Assembly (NCBI GenBank): GCA_938045475.1
Contig: CALIML010000008.1
Location: 1-64,000, forward strand
DNA length: 64,000 nt
Direction: 5' to 3'
DNA from: an uncultured Sulfolobales archaeon
Lineage (GTDB): Archaea > Thermoproteota > Thermoprotei_A > Sulfolobales > Desulfurococcaceae
Shown: piece by piece, positions 46,667-54,855 of the stretch
Layout of the letters: each line of letters begins with the position of its first letter
Numbering within the stretch: position 1 is the first letter of the stretch
Program-made: the position numbers and the translations under genes
Notes under the pieces: generated by a model
The model's input: only the letters and a program-made list of their open reading frames with translations
Told to the model about the DNA's origin: nothing
Database searches by the model: none

Positions 46667-48180
46667 TAAGCCACCTCTCTCACCTTGATTAACACAGGCA
46701 CTCTAAGCGGATTCATTAATCCAGCAATGTAGAACTCTCTTTTACCTAGCGCTGAAAGAGATGACTCGCTTATGCCTGCTAAATCCATGTAGCCACGCAG
46801 TTCCTCGTAGTCGCTTGGAGTCTGGAGCTTGCTGAAGAACCATGTATTTAAATTGTTTCTAATATCGGTATCTATATCGATTATTCTCTGAGTAGCCAGG
46901 ATTACTCCGAGGCCCCACTTCCTCCCTTCACGGGAGGTTCTTGAAACGGCTTCCCCGGCTTCACCGCAGTATCTGCATGCATAGTTGTGAGCTTCATCTA
47001 TTACTAGGACTGTATTTATTGAAGTCCTCGCCTCCTCAATAGCTCTCCACAGCTCGTTTACTACGCTAGCTAACGCGTATCTTCGGGACTCCATTGCTTC
47101 AGTGCTTAAGTCAACTACTACAAGCTTACTCTCTCTAGCTTTAGCAACAACGTCGGCTGGGTGAAGATCCCTCTTACTCAAGGAATTGAAGAACGAATCT
47201 CCAAGCCTTACGTCAGTCAATATCTTTGCCCTCATAACAGTCCCTTCCCTGCCCCCCAGGGATCTAACTGCTTTATCCAGTTGCTGCTTAAACAAACACC
47301 TATTCCATTCAACGGGCTGCTCAGCCATAATCTTTAGGAGCTCTCCGTAATCTATTGAACCAATTAATTCCTCAGCAGTTAAAGACTTTCCGGAGGCTTT
47401 AACAGGCTGATCCTTGATAAGCCTTGGGGTAAGTGATTGAAGCTCTCCAGCCCTATTATAGTAGTCCAATATGTAGTAGAGCACTGCCATGAGTACGTAG
47501 CTCTCATAGTATTGTGGGTTGAGGCCTGTTTTTCTAAGAACCATGTTAGTTATGAGGTCTGGATCCATTACTATTCTTGAGGCTTCAATAACTTCACCTG
47601 GATAGTACTTTACGTAGTCCATGCCTGTGTGGTCAAAGACTATTACAGTATAGTTAGTCTTAGACAGCGCTTCATCTATTAGGGCCTTTACAAGCCTAGA
47701 CTTACCAGTTCCAGTTGCTCCAACGACTGCAGCATGGTATGGAATCCAGAGAGGGTTTAAAGGGATCTCTAAGCCGCTATACTTATGGCTTCCAATAGTT
47801 AAACCGCTTTCAAACGATACCTTTAATTCACTTGGATCCTCAACTACATAGGCTTTTGAACCGGGGTTTGGGGGTAGAGTAGACTCTAATAGAGCGCCAC
47901 CACTTATTACACCAACTATGCTTACATAGCCAGTGCTGTGGGGCAATGTACCGCTATCAACTAGACTTGGATTATCTACGTAGCTAGTCCTCTTGTAGGG
48001 CTGGAGAAACGGCTCGTATCTACGCACATTCCTTAACACACCTAAGTAATTGATCCCCCTCTTATAATCACTTACTACTATAAACTGCTCCTCTTTAGCA
48101 TCCACTTCATTCTGATCGTATATAATTATTGGGGCTTGAAAGCTTGAAGCTCCACTAGCAACGAGACCAATTAACTTCAA
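46666..48180 (-). CDS. herA: HerA-family hexameric DNA translocase
   Basis: The 504-residue ATPase has an N-terminal HAS-barrel (about 1-130), Walker A GATGTGKSRL (154-163), Walker B VLVIDEAHNYA, sensor region SREGRKWGLGVILATQR and a C-terminal tail that folds over the neighbouring subunit. It moves DNA through its ring to NurA. A CxxC (CRYCGE) sits directly after the Walker B Asp-Glu-Ala-His, an insertion I do not know from standard HerA. Gene order herA-nurA and the one-base overlap support the pair. Confidence 0.9.
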   Translation of the reverse strand: MKLIGLVASGASSFQAPIIIYDQNEVDAKEEQFIVVSDYKRGINYLGVLRNVRRYEPFLQPYKRTSYVDNPSLVDSGTLPHSTGYVSIVGVISGGALLESTLPPNPGSKAYVVEDPSELKVSFESGLTIGSHKYSGLEIPLNPLWIPYHAAVVGATGTGKSRLVKALIDEALSKTNYTVIVFDHTGMDYVKYYPGEVIEASRIVMDPDLITNMVLRKTGLNPQYYESYVLMAVLYYILDYYNRAGELQSLTPRLIKDQPVKASGKSLTAEELIGSIDYGELLKIMAEQPVEWNRCLFKQQLDKAVRSLGGREGTVMRAKILTDVRLGDSFFNSLSKRDLHPADVVAKARESKLVVVDLSTEAMESRRYALASVVNELWRAIEEARTSINTVLVIDEAHNYACRYCGEAGEAVSRTSREGRKWGLGVILATQRIIDIDTDIRNNLNTWFFSKLQTPSDYEELRGYMDLAGISESSLSALGKREFYIAGLMNPLRVPVLIKVREVA

Positions 48181-48247
48181 TAGTTTACGCCTCCAAAATA
48201 CTACTGGGAATAAGTTTAAAAAGCGTTATTATAAGTTGCTTCAAAAG

Positions 48248-49396
48248 CTAACCGCGCTTTAAATTCCTTAATACATCACTGAGTTCTTTAAATAGATGAT
48301 CTATGTCCTGATCAGTTATATAGCCCATGTGGCCTATTCTAAATGTAGTCTCCTTAACTGGCCCATATCCCATGGCTATTTCGAAGCCTCTGCCCCTTAA
48401 GCTTTTATAAATATCGCTGCTCTTCAAGCCCATAGGGGTTTTCACTACAGTTATAGTTGGACTATAGAAGCCTGGCTTAGCGAATAACTCTAACCCCAGC
48501 TCAACTACCTTACTTCTGACTCTCCCAGCCCTCCTCTCATGCATCTCTAGCCACGGGTTCTTACCGCCTATTTTCTCAATTATTCTGAGAGCGGCGTTAA
48601 GTCCGGCTACTTGAGGTATTGGTGGAGTTGATGGAGTGCTCCACCCCTTAATTAAGTCCTCTCTTAGCGCAATTAAGTCAAAGTACCATCCTCTGTCGAT
48701 TATTTTCCCAGCCTTCTCAAAGACTTCTTCACTGACTGCAGCCATAGCTAGCCCCGGGGGCACTCCGAAGGCCTTTTGACTGCTTGAAAAAACTATGTCT
48801 AAGCCCCACTCATCCACTCTTACGTCAGCTGCACCCATGGATGATACTGCGTCAACGAACACCAGTTTCTCCCTCTCCTTAGCTACTTTAGCTAGCTCCT
48901 TAAGTGGATTGATTACTCCAGTTGAAGTCTCGTTGTGAGTAACTGTTACTGCCTCTACATCGCTATTCCTCCGCAGGGCTTCATCTAGTTCCTCTGGTAG
49001 AATGGGCTCTCCCAGAGGCTTCCTAAGTACTACAGCCCTCCTTCCATTGCTTTCAACAACTTCCACATATCTATCTCCAAAAACTCCTACTGATGTAACG
49101 AGGACCTTCCCGCCGGGCGTTACTGCATTCCTAATGCTGGCCTCCATGAAGCCAGTTCCACTACATGGAGCTAGGAGAACTGTAGCCCTCCTTGCCTCAA
49201 GGAACTCAGCCAGCCTGAGGACTGTGTCCCTATGTAGAGCCGAGTACTCTGGGGACCTGTGGCTAAGCATCTGGCTCCTCATTACTTCAAGTACTTCCGG
49301 AAAACAGGCAACGGGTCCAGCTGTAAACAACTTCAATTCCCTAGGCTGCATCAATTTAAGTACTTCATCAACTACTTCAGGGTGGCTGAGCTTCAT
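48248..49396 (-). CDS. Class V aminotransferase (SerC/alanine-glyoxylate type)
   Basis: The 382-residue PLP enzyme has FTAGPVACFPEV near the N-terminus, HNETSTGV (about 154-161), cofactor Asp in FVDAVSSMGA and Schiff-base Lys in SSSQKAFGVPPG. Archaea use such class V enzymes for phosphohydroxypyruvate or serine transamination. With SerA and SerK in the same 6-kb stretch, a role in serine synthesis is likely. It is the second of two paralogues in the window. Confidence 0.86.
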   Translation of the reverse strand: MKLSHPEVVDEVLKLMQPRELKLFTAGPVACFPEVLEVMRSQMLSHRSPEYSALHRDTVLRLAEFLEARRATVLLAPCSGTGFMEASIRNAVTPGGKVLVTSVGVFGDRYVEVVESNGRRAVVLRKPLGEPILPEELDEALRRNSDVEAVTVTHNETSTGVINPLKELAKVAKEREKLVFVDAVSSMGAADVRVDEWGLDIVFSSSQKAFGVPPGLAMAAVSEEVFEKAGKIIDRGWYFDLIALREDLIKGWSTPSTPPIPQVAGLNAALRIIEKIGGKNPWLEMHERRAGRVRSKVVELGLELFAKPGFYSPTITVVKTPMGLKSSDIYKSLRGRGFEIAMGYGPVKETTFRIGHMGYITDQDIDHLFKELSDVLRNLKRG

Positions 49397-49502
49397 GAAC
49401 TATGGCCCCGCTTAAATTTAAACAACTATATGTTGAAAGGAATTTAAAAAGTTCAATAGCATCTGGAGTTTCTCCAAGTATTTCAGATTATCTTTACAAA
49501 AC

Positions 49503-50846
49503 TCATATTGGTTTTACAAAGCCCCACTTCTCTAAAGCCCTCTTCAACTCCCTATAGCATTCAGCATATTGATCTAGTGGAATGCCTTTAGCTACAGCTT
49601 CAAGAGCTTGCCTAACGGCAGCTGCCCCAGCCCTCAGTCCATCCGGGTGGCCTACTACGCCGCCTCCCACCTGTATCACTATGTCTTTACCCATTGCTTT
49701 AACTACTTCAGGTAGAGTTCCTGGATGAAGCCCCCCCGACGACACTGGTATGGCCGGCTTTATGTGGTGGAATTCCTGCTCTAAGCGAAAGTCATCCCCT
49801 TGATCTGGTTTAAACAGCTTTTCCCTAAGTACCCTGCAGCTCCTTATAACATCAATAGTTTTTGCTTCAAGCTTCCCTACTTCAGGAGTACCTACGTGTA
49901 ATTGATCTACACCTATTACTCTATACAGCTTTGCTAAAGCAAACATGGATATTCCGTGATATGGGTTTCTAGTTAGAGCTGCATGCATTGCTCTGTGTGC
50001 ATGTATGGCTAGGCCGTGTTCTTCAGCTAAATCCCTTATGTAAGTTAGGGAAGACCAGCCCGCTATAACTACATCCACCATGATGTATGGGTTTCCATAG
50101 TCTGCAACTAGCTTAAGCCTTCTCTCCATTTCTCTAACATCTGCAGTTACGTTAGCAAACCAAGCCTTTCTCTCACCAGTCTCCTTCTCAACTCTATCGA
50201 TAACTTTCATTATTCTCTCAGCTCTAGCTTCAAACCTGCAGTAGCTTGGGCTAACCAAGTTTTCGTCGTCTTTAATGTAGTCTAAGCCCCCGATCAGTAT
50301 TTCATACGCTAACTTCTCAACTTCATCCGGAGTGTAGCCGACTTTTGGCTTAGGAACAGTCCCCACTATAGGCCTATCATATACTTTGAATATATCTCTA
50401 ACTCCGCTGAGTCCCTTGAACGGCCCCTTAAAGTAATTAAGGAAGGACTCCGGCAGATATATGTCTTCTAATCTAAGCCACTTAACTCTCTTCATGCCAA
50501 ATACGTTTCCAGCAACTGAAGCCAGTAGTCCAGGCATGTTCCCTTCTTCAAATAGCTCAACTGGGTAGGCTACCTTAACTATAAAGGATCCATCCCCTAG
50601 ATCCCTAAAGTAGAAGGCCTTCCCCATGAGTTTACTCAACCTACTATGATCATACCACTCGTAGAGCGTAGTCCACGTCCCAGTACTGCTCTCTGCAGCA
50701 ATACCTCCAGCCGCTTCCTCAACAGTAAATTTCTCAGCTGGCGTTACCCTAAACGATAAAACGACGTCAATGCTTAGATCTGGAACGTAATCCCTCCTTA
50801 TGAAGAATGGGTATGGCTCAAAGCTCTGTGACAAGCCTTTGCTCAC
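49503..50846 (-). CDS. rbcL: RuBisCO large subunit, archaeal form III
   Basis: This enzyme fixes CO2 onto ribulose 1,5-bisphosphate, giving two 3-phosphoglycerates. All key residues are visible: the catalytic Lys in GTVPKPKVG, the carbamylated Lys in GGLDYIKDDEN, HAHRAMHAALT, QLHVGTPEVGKLE (loop 6 Lys), VSSGGLHPG and QVGGGVVGHPDG. The frame is open 45 codons above the GTG at 50846. That extension has no family counterpart and contains a TATA box (50893-50900), so I start at 50846 (447 residues; usual about 440). TTG at 50834 is an alternative. Works with the R15P isomerase at 29.8 kb. Confidence 0.93.
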   Translation of the reverse strand: MSKGLSQSFEPYPFFIRRDYVPDLSIDVVLSFRVTPAEKFTVEEAAGGIAAESSTGTWTTLYEWYDHSRLSKLMGKAFYFRDLGDGSFIVKVAYPVELFEEGNMPGLLASVAGNVFGMKRVKWLRLEDIYLPESFLNYFKGPFKGLSGVRDIFKVYDRPIVGTVPKPKVGYTPDEVEKLAYEILIGGLDYIKDDENLVSPSYCRFEARAERIMKVIDRVEKETGERKAWFANVTADVREMERRLKLVADYGNPYIMVDVVIAGWSSLTYIRDLAEEHGLAIHAHRAMHAALTRNPYHGISMFALAKLYRVIGVDQLHVGTPEVGKLEAKTIDVIRSCRVLREKLFKPDQGDDFRLEQEFHHIKPAIPVSSGGLHPGTLPEVVKAMGKDIVIQVGGGVVGHPDGLRAGAAAVRQALEAVAKGIPLDQYAECYRELKRALEKWGFVKPI

Positions 50847-50892
50847 CCAGCCTATGCAACTCCTTAAGGGAGTGGTTAAGGAACGCTGGGGC

Positions 50893-50900
50893 TTATATAT
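50893..50900 (-). promoter_or_regulatory. TATA box for RuBisCO
   Basis: ATATATAA on the minus strand predicts a transcript start near 50870. AAGGAG follows at about 50860-50865. The box lies downstream of the biotin carboxylase gene's end, so RuBisCO has its own promoter. Confidence 0.6.
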
Positions 50901-50983
50901 GTTGCCCACCAGCTTTCCACGTAGAAGGCCTTCTTTATTCATAGAACTAAGGGATTCTAAACTCTGAGCTATTGAAAACAAGC

Positions 50984-52531
50984 TTACTTACCGCTCTGCG
51001 GCAGCCTCCTAAGCTTCCTCCCCCTCTTTACCCCGCTCTTAACTATGCTCCAGTACATCCAAGCGCTCCTCTTCAATGAACTCACCTTACCCCCGATCTT
51101 CTTTACTTTAGGTAGTATGGCTCCAAGTCCATCAACGCTCTTAGTCATAAGCATTGATACAGCCACAGCATGCACTTTCTCTAATTCAATGAGCTTCCTC
51201 TTGATTGAATCAATGCAGGCATCCAGGAAGCTAGTTGTGTGGAACCCCTTTAAGAATTCCTCGTTAGATATTATGGATTTAAGAACGGGGATGTTGGTCT
51301 CAACGCCTGTTATTACGTATTCGCTTAAAGCTCTAGCTAACTTACGTATAGCGCTTTCTCTAGTTGGAGCCCAAGCTATTAGCTTAGCCATTAATGGAGT
51401 GTATTCAGGTGAAACAACAGAGCCTTCGAAGACCCCGCTATCAACTCTTATGCCTGGGCCGCTTGGCTCAAAGTACTTTTTCACAACTCCTGGAGAAGGC
51501 ATTAAAGTAGCTGGGTTTTCAGCATTTATTCTAGCTTCAACAGCGTGCCCCCTTATAGATATACTTCCTTGGCTTAACTCAAGCCCTTCCTCAAAGGCTA
51601 TGAGAAGCTGTTGCCTAACTATGTCTACTCCAGTAATCATTTCAGTAACTGGGTGTTCTACTTGAAGCCTGGCGTTGATCTCCATGAAGTAATGCCTTTT
51701 ATTCACCACGTCGTATAGGAACTCTACAGTACCTGCATTAACGTACTTTATTAACTTCATTAATTCAATCGCGTCACTCAGAATCTTCTCCCTCTCTCTG
51801 CTCTCCAGAGTGGGCGAAGGAGCTTCCTCTATTACCTTCTGATACCTCCTCTGAATACTGCAGTCTCTATCAAATAAATGTATTACTTCATCTCCATCAC
51901 TCAAGATCTGTACTTCAATGTGCTTCACGTCGCTCAAGTACTTCTCAACGAAGATCCTTGGGTCATTAAAGGCTTTTTCAGCCTCCCTCTTAGCTTGCTT
52001 AAAACATGCCTCAGCCTCTTTATCGCTTCTAATGACCCTCATGCCTATCCCTCCCCCGCCTCCAGCAGCCTTTATGAGGACTGGGTATCCATACTCTCTA
52101 GCGTAATCAATTATGTTTGAAGGATCTCTTACCTCCGCCCAAGGAATTGTGGGAATACCTATCTCCGCAGCAATGTCCTTAGCCATAACTTTGTCCCCGG
52201 AGATCTTCATGGCTCTTGTGGGAGGGCCTATGAATGTTAAGCCAGCCCTAATGACTCTCTCAACAAATGAACTGTTTTCAGAGAGAAAGCCGTAGCCTGG
52301 GTGAATTCCGTCAGCTCCGAGCTCTAGCGCTGCATCAATTATTTCATCTATATCTAAATAGCTTGACACTCTGCTGTCGTAATCCACATACTTCCTATGC
52401 AAGCTTAATTTATCTGCATCAGTATATATTCCTACGGCGATCCATCCAAGTTCTCTCAGAGTTCTCGCTATCCTTACAGCTATCTCTCCCCTATTTGCAA
52501 TCAATACAGACCTCTTAAGCAAGGCCAGCAC
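50984..52531 (-). CDS. accC: Acyl-CoA carboxylase, biotin carboxylase subunit
   Basis: The 515-residue ATP-grasp enzyme carboxylates biotin on the carrier protein. It has VLIANRGEIAVRIARTLREL at the N-terminus, KAAGGGGGIGMRVI (ATP loop, about 155-168), EKYLSDVKHIEVQIL, FMEINARLQVEHPVTE (catalytic) and the C-terminal RINAENP domain. A basic tail of about 50 residues at the end is longer than usual. The carrier and carboxyltransferase subunits are encoded at 57-59 kb. Pyruvate carboxylase subunit A is a possible alternative, but the CT subunit type favours acetyl/propionyl-CoA. Confidence 0.93.
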   Translation of the reverse strand: MLALLKRSVLIANRGEIAVRIARTLRELGWIAVGIYTDADKLSLHRKYVDYDSRVSSYLDIDEIIDAALELGADGIHPGYGFLSENSSFVERVIRAGLTFIGPPTRAMKISGDKVMAKDIAAEIGIPTIPWAEVRDPSNIIDYAREYGYPVLIKAAGGGGGIGMRVIRSDKEAEACFKQAKREAEKAFNDPRIFVEKYLSDVKHIEVQILSDGDEVIHLFDRDCSIQRRYQKVIEEAPSPTLESREREKILSDAIELMKLIKYVNAGTVEFLYDVVNKRHYFMEINARLQVEHPVTEMITGVDIVRQQLLIAFEEGLELSQGSISIRGHAVEARINAENPATLMPSPGVVKKYFEPSGPGIRVDSGVFEGSVVSPEYTPLMAKLIAWAPTRESAIRKLARALSEYVITGVETNIPVLKSIISNEEFLKGFHTTSFLDACIDSIKRKLIELEKVHAVAVSMLMTKSVDGLGAILPKVKKIGGKVSSLKRSAWMYWSIVKSGVKRGRKLRRLPQSGK

Positions 52532-52600
52532 GCTGAAGCCTTAGGTATAGTAATCATGGGCTAGCTTATAAACATGTGCTTCAAGGACTTGAGCGAGCCG

Positions 52601-53353
52601 CTATATAGTCAGAACTGTTTTAAGCTCCTTGAAGTTCTTCATGTAGTTAAGCGCTGCTTCCACTCCACTATTAACTAATTTACTCATTAAGTCAAGGGAT
52701 TCCTCAGTCAGCGGGGCAGCTCTATACACAATCATTGATGAACCTGGTGCAACTATAGAGTACAGGAATCCTCTATCAATGAATAACCTAAACATAGTCC
52801 TTAAATCAGCTTCAGAGGGCAAAGCTCTTCCACCCGGATGAGTGTGTGCTGACAGAAAGTGCTTAAAGTATGGAAGGACCACTTTATTCCTCCCCCCTTC
52901 AACAATGACCCCCTTTCCCTCAAAGAGCAGCGCTAAGCAGTACTCCACTCCCTGAGCATATGTCTTTATTGAGTAGTGCTTCATTAATGGATGCAGGTAA
53001 TTCATGTATAGCTCGTAAATGTATTTATATAGGGAGCTTAATTGAACTTCAGCACGGCCCTTCTTCACATTGGAATTTATGGACCACTCCTTGGAGAAAG
53101 CCCTAGCGCTTTCAACAACGTCGTATTCGCAGTCTACGGCATCCACAGTTATTGAACTAGGAGCGCTTCCTCCAAGCAACACATCCTCACTTACATAGAT
53201 CTCTCTGCAGAAAGCGTCGTCAGCTAAGTCCTCTAGGAAGTTAATTAACCTAGCTATAAACGCCATTCGCTCAGTAAGCACATTATCTAACAGTATTTCC
53301 TCCCTGCGCAATTCATTGAGCCCCTGATTCCTGGAGGACCCTGATGAATTCAA
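52601..53353 (-). CDS. JAMM/MPN-like metalloprotease
   Basis: The 250-residue protein has a C-terminal JAMM motif: H170-T-H172-P, then S180 and D183 (SAHTHPGGRALPSEADL), with a candidate catalytic Glu in VEYCLALLFEG (E138). Such zinc proteases remove ubiquitin-like tags, in archaea SAMP/Urm1-type modifiers. The N-terminal 130 residues show no known domain. Its 5' end overlaps the M20 peptidase gene by about 40 bases, so an internal start (ATG at 53266) is possible. Confidence 0.72.
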   Translation of the reverse strand: MNSSGSSRNQGLNELRREEILLDNVLTERMAFIARLINFLEDLADDAFCREIYVSEDVLLGGSAPSSITVDAVDCEYDVVESARAFSKEWSINSNVKKGRAEVQLSSLYKYIYELYMNYLHPLMKHYSIKTYAQGVEYCLALLFEGKGVIVEGGRNKVVLPYFKHFLSAHTHPGGRALPSEADLRTMFRLFIDRGFLYSIVAPGSSMIVYRAAPLTEESLDLMSKLVNSGVEAALNYMKNFKELKTVLTI

Positions 53354-54545
53354 GGTATATCTCCGTGGCTTTATGTACGTCGCTTAACTCAATGTATTCA
53401 TCAGCTACGTGTGCAGCGTCGGGGGCTCCGGGTCCGTAGGCAACTGCATCTATTCTGAAGTCTCTGTAGTAGCGTAAGTCTAGTCCACCGCTGCATACTA
53501 TGAGCTTAGGGGTCGTTCCAGTTACTCTATTCACTGCTCTAACTAATCCCTTAACTAAAGTCGTGTTTGGATTAGTCAGTGCTGGAGGTGATTTACTGAC
53601 TAACTTCACATCTATTTCAGAGCCTGTTGCTGCAGCCTCCTTACTCAGGAACTCCTTAAGTTCCTCAACTACTTGCTCCGGGTCTTCTTCAACTATAAGC
53701 CTCCTATCAATGCTGAATGAAGCTTCTCCCGGGACTATGTTTATAGCGTTAGCCGACGAAGTCTTTCCCCCAACATTTACAGTGGGACTTCCAGCTTCAG
53801 GGAAGTCGTATTCATAGCTGCTTCTCCTGCCCTCTAGGAACGGCTTATATGTCTCAATGAATTCCTTGGCTAAGTAGATCATTTTCTCAAAAGCATTTAC
53901 TCCAAGCCATGGAGTACTCCCATGAGTTTGCCTGCCTTTAACAACTACTTCCAGCCAGACATTGCCTCTATGCCCAATCCACACTTTCCCTAAGCCGCTG
54001 GGCTCAGCTATAATCGCTAGATCAGGCTTTGAGCCCAAATCCTTCACTAAGTAGCCTGTGCCAGTTAATCCACCCACTTCTTCGTCTGGGACATAGACTC
54101 CTTCAACGACTAACTCCTTTAGCTCCCCTGCAGAAGCTAGGTGAGCTATTGCAGCCGTGAATGAAGCTATCCCGCCCTTCATGTCTGTCGCCCCCCTACC
54201 ATAGATCCTTCCATCAACTTCCTTCGGATTAAATGGCTCAGCAACACTCCATCCTCCCCCGGGCGGGACTACGTCGTAGTGACCGTTGAATTGCAGCACT
54301 CTCTCCCCACTTCCAACTCTAGCCAGCAGTATGTACCTAGGCTTACTTGGCTGCGCAATGGCGGGAGCGTTGTTGAGAACATATTCCTGGGGGACTTTGT
54401 GTACTGTTACATGGACTCCAAACTCCCTCAATACACTTGCATAATAATTAACGATCTCTCCATAGCTTTCGCCAAGAAACGTTGGATAACTAATGCTTTC
54501 AACGAGGACTCTTCTAGCCAACTCCCTTACCCACTCAGGCAGCAC
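53313..54545 (-). CDS. M20-family peptidase/deacylase (ArgE/DapE group)
   Basis: The 410-residue zinc hydrolase has FNGHYDVVPPGGGW (first metal His/Asp), GRGATDMKGG (bridging Asp), PDEEVGGLTG (catalytic Glu) and IAEPSG. A dimerisation domain sits in the middle (about 180-290), and the last His is in PDAAHVADEY. Relatives cleave acetylornithine, succinyl-diaminopimelate or short peptides. Overlap with the JAMM gene suggests co-transcription, perhaps peptide turnover. Substrate not predictable. Confidence 0.88.
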   Translation of the reverse strand: MLPEWVRELARRVLVESISYPTFLGESYGEIVNYYASVLREFGVHVTVHKVPQEYVLNNAPAIAQPSKPRYILLARVGSGERVLQFNGHYDVVPPGGGWSVAEPFNPKEVDGRIYGRGATDMKGGIASFTAAIAHLASAGELKELVVEGVYVPDEEVGGLTGTGYLVKDLGSKPDLAIIAEPSGLGKVWIGHRGNVWLEVVVKGRQTHGSTPWLGVNAFEKMIYLAKEFIETYKPFLEGRRSSYEYDFPEAGSPTVNVGGKTSSANAINIVPGEASFSIDRRLIVEEDPEQVVEELKEFLSKEAAATGSEIDVKLVSKSPPALTNPNTTLVKGLVRAVNRVTGTTPKLIVCSGGLDLRYYRDFRIDAVAYGPGAPDAAHVADEYIELSDVHKATEIYLEFIRVLQESGAQ

Positions 54546-54855
54546 TCCAATACACCACCACTACTTACATAGAGACGGATATATTTAACTTGCACAACTG
54601 CTACATCCATGGCTTTACTGAGGGCGCTCGGGACTCGCTATATGATGCGTTTTCCCAAATCCTCTCCGTCAATCCGAGTTTTTAAAGAGCTAAAAGCCCT
54701 CTCTATAGTTATTAAAATTAACAAGTTGCTTGGAGGGTCCCCTGCACTAATGGCTTTTAAGAAGGACATAAGAACGCTATTGGCTCTATCCTGAGCATTG
54801 ATGCAACCATAGCGTTTATTAATGATGTGTGAGAGAGGTTAGTCAGGTGAATTAA
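54546..54855. other. Intergenic stretch
   Basis: This 310-bp gap separates divergent genes. A minus-strand frame of about 50 codons (about 54800-54640) ends in IERAFSSLKTRIDGEDLGKR, which is protein-like but has no clear start or family; a transposase remnant is one idea. Otherwise nothing is seen. Confidence 0.3.

Noticed and set aside
49503-50846. Calvin cycle
   Set aside because: No phosphoribulokinase is in the window. The R15P isomerase and the archaeal RuBisCO type point to nucleoside salvage.
51045-51665. A 206-codon open frame on the plus strand
   Set aside because: It lies wholly opposite the biotin carboxylase gene, whose catalytic motifs are clear. The plus-strand product shows no domain and is a by-product of codon bias.
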